Shown piece by piece: positions 1 through 5,512 of a stretch of 6,065 nucleotides of DNA. The translations under genes and the position numbers were made by a program. The notes beneath the pieces were generated by a model. It did not search any database, was not told where the DNA came from, and worked only from the letters and a program-made list of their open reading frames with translations. Positions within the stretch are counted from its first letter, which is position 1. The number at the start of each line of letters is the position of its first letter. The stretch covers positions 1 to 6,065 of the forward strand of contig JAJTHU010000121.1 of the NCBI GenBank assembly GCA_021300055.1, written 5' to 3'. Origin of the DNA: Nitrosomonadaceae bacterium. GTDB lineage: Bacteria > Pseudomonadota > Gammaproteobacteria > Burkholderiales > Usitatibacteraceae.

Positions 1-691
1 CTTCACCAACTGAGAATCTGAAAATATGCTGCACGTCGTCCGAGAGCATTTCCCGTTGAAGGCGGATGTAAGCTGTTCGCGTTGCGCGATCTAACCTTGG
101 CGCTTCAGGACCGTAAATATATCGGCTCGGCTCAGCAAATTTTCCGTCTACAAAGGCGTTTGCAAGTGTGCTTGAAACGCAACAGAAAAAGCGAAAGCAC
201 TCAACGCACGGGAGTACAAGGGCAAACGGGTCATCGTCGATCTTTATGCCGATGCACCAAGCGTCCAAAAAATCCGGGTCTTCGGGAATGGGCAGAGATG
301 GATCGATTATTGGTGTTTTTGAAATTGGATCCGTTTCACTCCGCTTGAAAAACGTGACGTTTTTTTTCGAGAAGTCTGGCTCCAATTCGCGCTTCGTTCC
401 TATACCTTCTGAATCCAGCGTATCAACCCGTTTAATCATCCCACTGCTAATCACGGTTCCTATCGGGAACTCCATTAACAGTGCGACTGGCAACATCGCC
501 GATTGGATTTCAGGGCTGGCGTACACTTGAGCCGTTTGTAAACTACGACCAGGTGCGGCCAGTTTGCGAAGGAAGATCTTGATGTAAACATTTCCAGCTA
601 GGGTGTTTTGGCGCACTAGGGGCCCAAACCAAACCACTTGCCAGTCGCCGACAAGAGCAAGATGCTCAGCAGCGATTAATTTGGCACGCAA
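1..691 (-). CDS. Hypothetical protein of the element, C-terminus beyond the window
   Basis: The minus strand is open from just after a TAA at 712-710 down to base 1, about 230 codons, and leaves the window without a stop. No ATG lies near the beginning. TTG at 691-689 is the best start because GAGG (702-699) sits 7 nt upstream; TTG at 697 is the alternative. The protein is soluble-looking, with no clear signal peptide or membrane helix. Visible stretches are GDWQVVWFGP near residue 15, an Ile/Lys-rich YIKIFLRKL near 40, SPEIQSAMLPVALLMEFPIG near 60-80, an acidic/proline region DPSLPIPEDPDFLDAW around 125-140, and PCVECFRFFCCVSSTLANAF around 160-180. The last one recalls a 'P-x-x-E-x-x-R-F-F/Y-x-x-S-S' pattern I associate with uncharacterised island proteins, which is a weak memory and not an assignment. 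It shows no TnsA, TnsB or TnsC motifs I can recognise. Its start overlaps the end of the truncated comM frame, so translation may be coupled to it. Coding status is supported by length and sensible protein composition. Confidence 0.6.
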   Translation of the reverse strand, partial: MRAKLIAAEHLALVGDWQVVWFGPLVRQNTLAGNVYIKIFLRKLAAPGRSLQTAQVYASPEIQSAMLPVALLMEFPIGTVISSGMIKRVDTLDSEGIGTKRELEPDFSKKNVTFFKRSETDPISKTPIIDPSLPIPEDPDFLDAWCIGIKIDDDPFALVLPCVECFRFFCCVSSTLANAFVDGKFAEPSRYIYGPEAPRLDRATRTAYIRLQREMLSDDVQHIFRFSVGE

Positions 692-996
692 TAGCAAGCC
701 TCGTCCACATTATCGTGGCGTCGTCCGCGATATCGCGAACTTGTCTGAAAATCCAAAACATCTGTCACCTTGGGAAGATCGGCGGGTGCGAGGTTGACGG
801 TGATACGACGCGAGGGAAACTCAAACCGCGCGTTCAACAACGCCGCGCGCACGCGATCCTTGCTCTCACGCACTTCCAACTCGGGCAGGCCGACGATGGT
901 GAACGACGGCAAGCCGTTAGCGAGGTGAACTTCGACGGTGACGGGCGGTGCCTCCATGCCCGTAAGAGCACGGCTGGTGAGGACCGCGAGTGACAT
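676..996 (-). pseudogene. comM: comM, truncated after 76 codons by insertion (Mg-chelatase-like AAA+ helicase)
   Basis: ComM (YifB) is a roughly 500-residue hexameric AAA+ helicase that promotes branch migration during natural transformation. Residues 1-76 are typical of the family: MSLAVLTSRAL at the start, EAPPVTVEVHLANGLPSFTI at 15-34, VGLPELEVRESKDRVRAALL at 35-54 and ITVNLAPADLPK at 65-76, all within the N-terminal ChlI-like domain. Family members then continue with ESGRFDLPIALGIL. Here codon 77 becomes Val and 30 unrelated residues follow to a TAA at 678-676. The ATPase domain with its Walker A and B motifs and the C-terminal domain are absent from the window, so the product cannot be an active helicase. 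The start ATG (996-994) overlaps the ubiK stop in a TGATG arrangement, so the two were co-transcribed and translationally coupled. Bases 767-676 belong to the inserted element. Confidence 0.9.
699..737 (-). repeat. Tandem imperfect repeats near the element end (candidate transposase-binding sites)
   Basis: Two 19-bp units, 737-719 and 717-699 on the minus strand, are separated by 1 bp and match at 14 of 19 positions; both share the core GAT(A)-N-GGACGA. A third, poorer copy, GATTTTCAGACAAG, lies just before them (about 753-740). The outer unit also contains a perfect 12-bp palindrome, CGCGATATCGCG (726-737), and the inner one a CCAC/GTGG inverted repeat. Tn7- and Tn402/Tn5053-type elements carry several 19-22 bp sites for their DDE transposase at each end, and the Tn402 ends contain TTTTCAGAAGACGAC, which resembles these units in TTTTCAGA and GACGAC. 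Binding function is inferred. The inner unit also overlaps the ribosome binding site of the first element gene, so a bound transposase could repress it. Confidence 0.45.
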
Positions 997-1268
997 CAGC
1001 CCCGAGCGTTTTGCTGCGCTTGGGCTTGCTCAAGCGCCGCGAGCTTGGCTTCGAGCGCTTCTAACTTCGCGCGTGTGCGCGCAAGGCTTGCGCGTTCGGC
1101 ATCGAACTCTTCGCGCGTCACTAGGCCTTGCTTAGCAAGCTGGGCGATGAAGTGCTGCCGCGCATTTTTCTCGAGTTCGCCGGCAGGTGAAGCAGCGATG
1201 GCCTCACCGACGCGTTGCGCGAGTTGGGTCAGTTTGTCGAGAGCGGGATTGGGGGTAAACGATGCCAT
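996..1268 (-). CDS. ubiK: UbiK family ubiquinone biosynthesis accessory factor (BMFP/YqiC family)
   Basis: This 90-residue protein belongs to the UbiK family, small coiled-coil proteins that bind membranes and the lipid-binding protein UbiJ and are needed for efficient aerobic coenzyme Q synthesis. Recognisable parts are an N-terminal amphipathic segment, PALDKLTQLAQRVGEAI (residues 8-24), then ELEKNARQHFIAQLAKQGLV (31-50), the family hallmark LVTREEFDAERASLARTRAK (49-68), and a Leu/Ala/Glu coiled coil to residue 83. The length is normal for the family. The start ATG has only a weak ribosome site, but the N-terminus fits relatives and no better start is near. Its stop overlaps the comM start (TGATG). 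It is transcribed divergently from the nitrogen operon across a 309-bp interval. I see no convincing sigma-70 promoter for it; a TAGAAT element about 10 nt before the ATG lacks a good -35 box. Confidence 0.9.
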   Translation of the reverse strand: MASFTPNPALDKLTQLAQRVGEAIAASPAGELEKNARQHFIAQLAKQGLVTREEFDAERASLARTRAKLEALEAKLAALEQAQAQQNARG

Positions 1269-1335
1269 GTCGGCATTCTATTCTCGCGAAGGGGAAGTAG
1301 ACGCCGATTTGCGGCGGCGCGGCACAAGATGAGAC

Positions 1336-1352
1336 TGCACCAACTTGGTGCA
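1336..1352. promoter_or_regulatory. NtrC (NRI) binding site
   Basis: TGCACC-AACTT-GGTGCA is a perfect 6+6 palindrome with a 5-bp centre and fits the enterobacterial NtrC consensus TGCACY-N5-GGTGCA. Its centre lies about 100 bp upstream of the -24 element of the sigma-54 promoter described next, inside the range of NtrC enhancer sites such as those at glnA. It serves the rightward porin-glnK-amtB operon most plausibly. It is also 68 bp upstream of ubiK, which may be coincidental. The match is read directly from the sequence; binding is inferred. Confidence 0.8.
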
Positions 1353-1443
1353 AACCCGGGCTCAGCCGCGCCAGTACCGTGCCACCAACCAACGCAGCCT
1401 GTAAAACCGCTTGTTTTTCAATAACTTGCTGCGCCGCAATAGA

Positions 1444-1459
1444 TGGCACGCAACGTGCT
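1444..1459 (+). promoter_or_regulatory. Sigma-54 (RpoN) promoter of the porin-glnK-amtB operon
   Basis: TGGCACG-CAAC-GTGCT matches the RpoN consensus TGGCACR-N4-TTGCW with a single mismatch (G for the first T of TTGC). The invariant GG (1445-1446) and GC (1457-1458) have the required spacing. Transcription would begin near 1470, giving a leader of about 108 nt before the porin ATG. The upstream NtrC palindrome and the nitrogen genes downstream agree with this reading. Confidence 0.8.
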
Positions 1460-1577
1460 AACTCACAGGTGTGTCGGCGCGTCCGCGCGCGCGTCGCGTC
1501 TGTTTTGTATGTGCCTGATTTCGATCTGCAGTGTCCCGATTGTTCTACGACTCACTAACCAACAAGGAACCCAGCCA

Positions 1578-2375
1578 ATGAACAATACCCTTCGTCGACC
1601 GAGCGTCTCCATGACCGTCCTCGCAAGCGCCCTCACCGGCATCGCGCTGTTCGGCGCCGCAAAAGCGCACGCGCAAGCGGCGCCTGCGCCGGCACCAACG
1701 CCCGAGCACACCTTTGCCACGAAGGTTTCGGTGTATAGCGAGTACGAATACCGCGGCATTTCGCAGACCTCTGAAAAGCCAGCGCTGCAACTCAACCTCG
1801 ACTACTCGCACTCGTCAGGCTTTTACCTTGGGACCTTCCTCACGAACGTCAAGTGGTTGAAGGACAGCGCCAAGGCCGGCGGCTTCAAAACCAACGCTGA
1901 TATCGAGTGGGACATCTTCGGTGGCTTCAAATTTGAGCTGGTGAAAGATGTCACGATGGACATCGGTTACCTCCGCTACGAATACCCATCCAGCGGCGCA
2001 TTCAATCCGAAGCCTAACACCGACGAGGTCTATGTTGGTCTGTCGGGTGGCCCATTCAGCGCCAAGTATTCTTACTCGACCAGCACGCTCTTCGGCTTCG
2101 CTGGATCTAAGGGCTCGACATTCACGGAACTCAACTGGGCACAAGAAGTGTTGCCGAAGTTCACGATGAACGCCCAAGTGGCTCGCCAGACGATCAAGAA
2201 GAACAACGACTTCAGCTACACCGTGTACAAGATCGGTGGCACATATGACCTAGGTGACGGCTGGGCGCTCGGCGGCTATTACAAGGACACCAACGCCAAG
2301 AAAGCCAGCTACACCGTGCTGGGCAAGGACTGGAGCAAGGGCCGCCTCGTGGCATTTGTTTCCAAGTCGTTCTGA
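1578..2375 (+). CDS. TorF family putative porin (Gcw_chp outer-membrane protein)
   Basis: The product is a predicted outer-membrane beta-barrel of 265 residues belonging to the Gcw_chp/TorF putative porin family; its substrate is not known. The ATG at 1578 is preferred because AAGGA lies 9 nt upstream and it opens a classic signal peptide: basic start (MNNTLRRP), hydrophobic core about residues 13-27, and an AHA|QA cleavage site after residue 32. An in-frame ATG at 1443 would bury this signal behind 45 residues and overlap the sigma-54 promoter. A short Ala/Pro/Thr linker follows, then the family start FATKVSVYSEYEYRGISQT (about 46-64), alternating aromatic strands typical of barrels, and a terminal Phe (VSKSF) as the outer-membrane assembly signal. 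It is first in the operon, 38 bp before glnK. In many betaproteobacteria the same family sits beside glnK-amtB, which hints at nitrogen-limited outer-membrane uptake; that role is inferred. Confidence 0.88.
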   Translation: MNNTLRRPSVSMTVLASALTGIALFGAAKAHAQAAPAPAPTPEHTFATKVSVYSEYEYRGISQTSEKPALQLNLDYSHSSGFYLGTFLTNVKWLKDSAKAGGFKTNADIEWDIFGGFKFELVKDVTMDIGYLRYEYPSSGAFNPKPNTDEVYVGLSGGPFSAKYSYSTSTLFGFAGSKGSTFTELNWAQEVLPKFTMNAQVARQTIKKNNDFSYTVYKIGGTYDLGDGWALGGYYKDTNAKKASYTVLGKDWSKGRLVAFVSKSF

Positions 2376-2413
2376 TAGCGCGGTCAACTGATCTCTAACA
2401 AGAGGGGGCAAAC

Positions 2414-2752
2414 ATGAAACTGGTTACCGCAATCATCAAGCCGTTCAAGCTCGATGAAGTGCGTGAAGCCCTGTCCGCCATCGGCGTACAGGGCATCACG
2501 GTCACCGAGGTTAAAGGCTTCGGACGCCAAAAGGGACACACCGAGTTGTACCGCGGGGCGGAATACGTCGTTGATTTCCTACCCAAGGTCAAGATCGAGG
2601 CAGCGATCAAGTCAGAAATGCTTGATCAGGTCGTCGAAGCAATCGAGAAATCAGCCAACACCGGCAAGATTGGTGACGGCAAGATTTTTGTCTTCGATTT
2701 GGAACAGGTTGTTCGCATCCGCACCGGTGAAACCGGCGCGGACGCCATCTAG
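2414..2752 (+). CDS. glnK: P-II nitrogen regulatory protein GlnK
   Basis: This is a 112-residue P-II signal protein, a trimer that senses ATP/ADP and 2-oxoglutarate and reports glutamine status through uridylylation. All key elements are visible: start MKLVTAIIKPFKLDEVREAL, T-loop at residues 37-55 with the uridylylation target Tyr51 (GAEYVVDF), Gln39 and Lys58 near the 2-oxoglutarate site, B-loop TGKIGDGKIFV at 83-93, and the C-terminal Arg101/Arg103 nucleotide contacts. Length is exactly that of the family. A strong ribosome site, AGAGGGGG (2401-2408), lies just upstream of the ATG. Being immediately upstream of amtB, it is best called GlnK rather than GlnB; it should bind AmtB and close the channel when nitrogen is plentiful. 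It lies within the predicted RpoN/NtrC-controlled operon. Confidence 0.96.
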   Translation: MKLVTAIIKPFKLDEVREALSAIGVQGITVTEVKGFGRQKGHTELYRGAEYVVDFLPKVKIEAAIKSEMLDQVVEAIEKSANTGKIGDGKIFVFDLEQVVRIRTGETGADAI

Positions 2753-2770
2753 ATCAGGGAGCCTGCACTC

Positions 2771-4303
2771 ATGAAAAAACTGTTTGTACATCTCGCGATC
2801 GTACTGTGTTCGATCTTCTTTGCGCTGTCGACGCATGCGCAGGCGCCCGCAACGCCCGCACCTGCTGCGGCACCGGCTGCTGCCGTAGCGCCCGCTGTGG
2901 CACCTGCATCCGATGCCAAACCGGAGGCCAAGGCAGACGCAGCGCCATCCGCTGCGCCGGCAGCAGCCCCTGCCCCGGTCCCCAACAAGGCAGACGTGAC
3001 TTGGATGCTGCTGTGCACTGCGCTGGTCTTGCTGATGAGCATCCCGGCGCTTGCATTGTTCTACGGCGGTTTGGTACGCCAAAAGAACATGCTGTCGGTG
3101 CTGATGCAGGTGTTCGTCACGTTCTCGTTGGTCACGGTGCTCTGGGTCATCTACGGCTACAGCCTTGCGTTCACCGAAGGCAACGCGTTTATCGGTAGCC
3201 TCGATCGCCTCTTCCTCAAGGGAATCGCCGATGTACCGAAAGGCGAGTTCGCAATGGCAGCGACGTTCAGCAAAGGTGTCGTGATCCCTGAAATGCTGTT
3301 CGCCGCTTTCCAAGCCACCTTCGCCGCTATCACCTGCTGCCTCATCTTGGGCTCGGTGGCAGAGCGCATGAAGTTCGCAGCCGTGCTCCTCTTCGTGGTG
3401 CTTTGGTTCACGTTCAGCTACACGCCGATCGCGCACATGGTGTGGTTCTGGATGGGTCCGGACGCTTACTCTGATCCGAAGCTTGTCGATGGCCTCAACG
3501 CCAAAGCAGGTTACATCTGGCAGATGGGCGCGCTCGACTTCGCAGGCGGCACAGTGGTGCACATCAATGCCGGTGTCGCAGGCTTGGTTGCTGCATACAT
3601 GCTCGGCAAACGCTTGGGCTATGGCAAAGAAGCACTCACGCCACACAGCCTGACCATGACCATGATCGGCGCTTCACTGCTGTGGTTCGGCTGGTTCGGC
3701 TTCAACGCTGGCTCTGCACTCGAAGCCAACAACACAGCCGTGCTCGCGTTCATGAACACGTTCTTGGCCACCGCCTGTGCAGTACTCTCTTGGATCTTTG
3801 CGGAGTGGCTGCTCAAAGGTAAGCCTTCCATGCTCGGCGCAGCATCGGGTGCCGTTGCAGGTCTGGTGGCGATCACGCCAGCCGCCGGTAACGTCGGCAT
3901 CCCAGGCGCATTCGTCATCGGCACCGCCGCAGGTCTGGTGTGCTTGTGGGGTGTGACTGGCCTGAAGAAGCTGCTCAAGGCTGACGACTCACTCGACGTC
4001 TTCGGTGTGCACGCAGTTGGCGGCATCTTGGGTGCGTTGCTCACGGGCGTGTTTGTCTCGCCTGATTTGGGCGGCCCAGGCTTTGTCACCGACTGGGTGA
4101 AGGCATCGGTGGGCTTCACGTCCATCGGAGAGCAAGTCATGATCCAAGCCAAGGCGGTCGGCATTGCCGTCGTCTGGTCAGCCGTGGTCACGGCGTTGTC
4201 GCTGTTCATCGTCAAGATGATAGTTGGACTGCGCGTCTCAGAAGAAGACGAGCGCGAAGGTCTCGACATCACCGCACACGGCGAGACGGCTTACAACAAG
4301 TAA
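2771..4303 (+). CDS. amtB: Ammonium channel AmtB
   Basis: This is an inner-membrane ammonium transporter of 510 residues, trimeric in its family, taking up NH4+/NH3 under nitrogen limitation. A signal peptide (residues 1 to about 25, ending THAQA) is followed by an Ala/Pro-rich stretch to about residue 72, then about eleven membrane helices. Residues corresponding to E. coli AmtB are present: Asp256 (D160) and His264 (H168) in DFAGGTVVHINAG, the pore His414 (H318) in DVFGVHAVGG, Phe311 and Ser315 (F215, S219) in WFGFNAGSA, and the gate Phe202 in AERMKF. The cytoplasmic tail GLRVSEEDEREGLD (487-500) is the conserved part that contacts GlnK. AGGGAG (2756-2761) gives a 9-nt spacing to the ATG, and the gene begins 18 bp after glnK. 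The low-complexity N-terminal linker makes it longer than the E. coli protein (about 430 residues); this is common in betaproteobacterial homologues as I recall. Confidence 0.96.
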   Translation: MKKLFVHLAIVLCSIFFALSTHAQAPATPAPAAAPAAAVAPAVAPASDAKPEAKADAAPSAAPAAAPAPVPNKADVTWMLLCTALVLLMSIPALALFYGGLVRQKNMLSVLMQVFVTFSLVTVLWVIYGYSLAFTEGNAFIGSLDRLFLKGIADVPKGEFAMAATFSKGVVIPEMLFAAFQATFAAITCCLILGSVAERMKFAAVLLFVVLWFTFSYTPIAHMVWFWMGPDAYSDPKLVDGLNAKAGYIWQMGALDFAGGTVVHINAGVAGLVAAYMLGKRLGYGKEALTPHSLTMTMIGASLLWFGWFGFNAGSALEANNTAVLAFMNTFLATACAVLSWIFAEWLLKGKPSMLGAASGAVAGLVAITPAAGNVGIPGAFVIGTAAGLVCLWGVTGLKKLLKADDSLDVFGVHAVGGILGALLTGVFVSPDLGGPGFVTDWVKASVGFTSIGEQVMIQAKAVGIAVVWSAVVTALSLFIVKMIVGLRVSEEDEREGLDITAHGETAYNK

Positions 4304-4336
4304 CGTGCAGTTGGACGCGCCCTAAGCTCTGAATGG

Positions 4337-4348
4337 AGCCGTACGGCT
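4337..4348. repeat. 12-bp perfect palindrome downstream of amtB
   Basis: AGCCGTACGGCT lies between the amtB stop and the terminator. In RNA it would give a short GC-rich hairpin in the 3' untranslated part of the amtB message. It has no T-tract, so it may stabilise the transcript end or be chance. Function is not known. Confidence 0.4.
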
Positions 4349-4361
4349 TCCAATAGACCTC

Positions 4362-4390
4362 AAGAAAGGCGCCCTCCGGGCGCCTTTCTT
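4362..4390 (+). terminator. Rho-independent terminator of the porin-glnK-amtB operon
   Basis: A perfect 13-bp stem, AAGAAAGGCGCCC paired with GGGCGCCTTTCTT, encloses a TCC loop. The distal arm ends in a CTTTCTTATT pyrimidine run that can serve as the U-tract, and the proximal AAGAAA would do the same on the other strand, so it may be bidirectional. It begins 58 bp after the amtB stop. Confidence 0.9.
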
Positions 4391-4603
4391 ATTGCTGAAG
4401 TTGGCGGCAAGCACACTCAGTCCAAAAGAATTGGACGCGATGTACTAGTCTTTCCACCTGCCATCGCGCACTTGACGAATTGCCACGAACAAACTTTCGC
4501 TGAGTCAGTTGTTCTTCGCGACCCAGAACCGAAGATCAACTACGGCAGCGTGTCTTGAGACTTATCCCGAACGTTCGCAGAGCACTTATCCGGCAGGCTA
4601 TGT

Positions 4604-4620
4604 TGCACTACAGTTGTGCA
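4604..4620. promoter_or_regulatory. Possible second NtrC-like palindrome
   Basis: TGCACT-ACAGT-TGTGCA keeps the outer TGCAC/GTGCA arms and the 17-bp span of an NtrC site, with one inner position (T instead of G) off consensus. The downstream sequence contains only a poor GG-N10-GC match (near 4682-4695), lacking the CAC of a sigma-54 -24 box. It lies about 225 bp before the TetR gene. It could be a real but weak site or a chance inverted repeat. Confidence 0.35.
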
Positions 4621-4653
4621 TTGCATCCGATCTGCTCCACTTGCCCAAAAAAT

Positions 4654-4677
4654 CATTGCGCAGGCGGAATCGCAATG
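4654..4677. repeat. 7-bp inverted repeat in the amtB-tetR interval
   Basis: CATTGCG (4654-4660) and CGCAATG (4671-4677) are exact reverse complements separated by 10 bp. The layout is compatible with a dimeric regulator operator or an RNA hairpin. It lies about 165 bp upstream of the TetR start, farther than most TetR autoregulatory operators. Confidence 0.35.
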
Positions 4678-4787
4678 GTTTTGGTCTTTAGGCTGCCGCT
4701 TGTCTGAGCCAAGATACCGCTAGTCTTCCCGACGATGCAAATGTTAAATACAGCACATTTTTACTTCGAAGGTCAGGGTTAACTTAT

Positions 4788-4801
4788 CGCTTGCTTAAGC
4801 G
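4788..4801. promoter_or_regulatory. Small dyad upstream of the TetR gene, possible operator
   Basis: CGCTT-GCTT-AAGCG is a 5-bp inverted repeat with a GCTTAAGC palindromic overlap, about 42 bp before the TetR ATG. TetR-family proteins commonly bind a dyad in their own promoter. It is short, so chance is not excluded. Confidence 0.25.
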
Positions 4802-4842
4802 TTCTGTAGCGTTTTTCTCGTCAACACTCCAATCTCACTCGA

Positions 4843-5493
4843 ATGAGCAAGGCCGTCGCCACCCCCGAAAAAGCCCGACGCGGACGCCCGCCCAGAGCCT
4901 TGGCTGAGTCGAGAAACATCCGCGATGCGCTCATTCAAGCTGCGGCGTTAGAGTTCCAGGAGGTCGGTTACCACAACACGAATTCGAATCGGATCGCAGC
5001 GCGCGCAGGATTTGCGCCGGGTACTTTTTACAACTACTTTGCGGACAAGGTTGATGTTTTCTCTGCGATGTATCTGCGTTGGTCCCAAGAATTTTCCTTG
5101 GGCCTGAGGGGGCGTCTCTTTGCTAAGTTTAACGACGAAGCGAAAACCGCCCGTTCGGCGACTAAGTTCGTCATCACCCATCGTGCCAACTGGTACCGTA
5201 TTTGGAACGCAGCAGAAATGTTGTCCACGACCGAGCCTCGTGTGCGTTTTGTCTGTCGACGCGCTAGAAAGGATGCTTCGATTGAGCTGCTGAAGCTACT
5301 GCCGGGATCAAACCCTGCTGAAATAAGCCTTACCCTTCATCAAGCGGGTTCGCTGAGTTCTTTTTTCGCCTCTGGTGAGGCGGAGGCTGTTGGTTTGAGT
5401 GAGCAAGACATCCGCTCACGTATTGAGCACCTTTTCGTCGAATTGGTATCGCGGGTGCCTAATACGGTAGGTTCAGCTGATGATGTATATTGA
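4843..5493 (+). CDS. TetR/AcrR family transcriptional regulator
   Basis: The 216-residue product has the TetR_N DNA-binding domain at about residues 26-72: IRDALIQAAALEFQEVGY, then the helix-turn-helix NSNRIAARAGFAPGTFYNYF (47-66) ending in the hallmark FYNYFADK. A basic AT-hook-like RRGRPP precedes it (12-17), as in a number of TetR proteins. The remaining roughly 145 residues would form the ligand-binding and dimerisation domain, which gives no clue to the ligand. Length is normal. The ATG at 4843 is the only suitable start, yet no convincing Shine-Dalgarno sequence precedes it. TetR regulators often control a divergent or adjacent gene; the right-hand neighbour is convergent and the left-hand one ends in a terminator, so its target may be itself or a distant gene. 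It is co-oriented with amtB but separated from it by a terminator. Confidence 0.92.
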   Translation: MSKAVATPEKARRGRPPRALAESRNIRDALIQAAALEFQEVGYHNTNSNRIAARAGFAPGTFYNYFADKVDVFSAMYLRWSQEFSLGLRGRLFAKFNDEAKTARSATKFVITHRANWYRIWNAAEMLSTTEPRVRFVCRRARKDASIELLKLLPGSNPAEISLTLHQAGSLSSFFASGEAEAVGLSEQDIRSRIEHLFVELVSRVPNTVGSADDVY

Positions 5494-5499
5494 TTGTCT

Positions 5500-5512
5500 G
5501 AGCTTTTAGCTC
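5500..5512. terminator. Short hairpin between convergent genes, weak terminator candidate
   Basis: GAGCT-TTT-AGCTC forms a 5-bp stem with a 3-nt loop and covers the stop codon of the leftward EAL gene, 6 bp past the stop of the TetR gene. The stem is short and A/T-containing and has no good T-run, so termination here is doubtful. Confidence 0.25.

Larger units (their letters stand above)
1..767 (-). mobile_element. One end of an integrated element interrupting comM
   Basis: Reading leftwards, comM matches its family up to Lys76 (codon 771-769). The frame then becomes unrelated from base 767 on, where the new sequence starts TGACAGATG on the minus strand. Elements of the Tn7/Tn5053 superfamily usually start with TG and duplicate 5 bp of target; here the candidate duplicated bases are CAAGG (772-768, minus strand), but the second copy would lie outside the window. 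The next 70 bp hold spaced imperfect repeats of the kind bound by TnsB/TniA transposases. Base composition differs from the core: hand counts give 28/60 G+C for bases 1-60 and again for 361-420, against 40/60 for 3841-3900. The only coding content visible is one long minus-strand frame. Established knowledge: comM (yifB) is a target of Tn7-related AbaR/Tn6022 islands. No transposase is visible, so the family is inferred. A genomic rearrangement or assembly join at 767/768 remains possible. Confidence 0.65.
4391..4842. other. Intergenic interval without a supportable gene
   Basis: Between the amtB terminator and the TetR gene I find no reading frame with a credible start, ribosome site or recognisable protein. 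A 60-codon frame at 4509-4691 begins with TTG and has a composition unlike the neighbouring genes. The interval holds an NtrC-like palindrome (4604-4620), an inverted repeat CATTGCG/CGCAATG (4654-4677) and a short dyad CGCTT-GCTT-AAGCG (4788-4801) near the TetR gene. The last 100 bp are A/T-richer, as expected for a promoter region, but no confident -35/-10 pair is visible. Confidence 0.6.

Noticed and set aside
82..530. Plus-strand frames of 88 and 120 codons in the left part
   Set aside because: They lie opposite the longer open minus-strand frame, have unconvincing composition and no recognisable motif, so they are read as shadows.
1443..1577. Longer N-terminus for the porin starting at ATG 1443
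   Set aside because: It would place 45 residues before a clear signal peptide, overlap the sigma-54 promoter and begin upstream of the predicted transcription start.
2651..3646. A 331-codon minus-strand frame opposite amtB
   Set aside because: It is rich in His, Arg and Cys with no family resemblance, typical of the antisense of a GC-rich membrane protein gene; AmtB on the plus strand is unambiguous.
4311..4439. 9-bp direct repeat TTGGACGCG at 4311-4319 and 4431-4439 flanking the terminator
   Set aside because: It might suggest a small insertion, but the enclosed sequence is the expected operon terminator and has no terminal inverted repeats, so chance is likely.
4509..4691. 60-codon plus-strand frame between amtB and the TetR gene
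   Set aside because: It has a TTG start, no ribosome site, no recognisable family and unusual composition.
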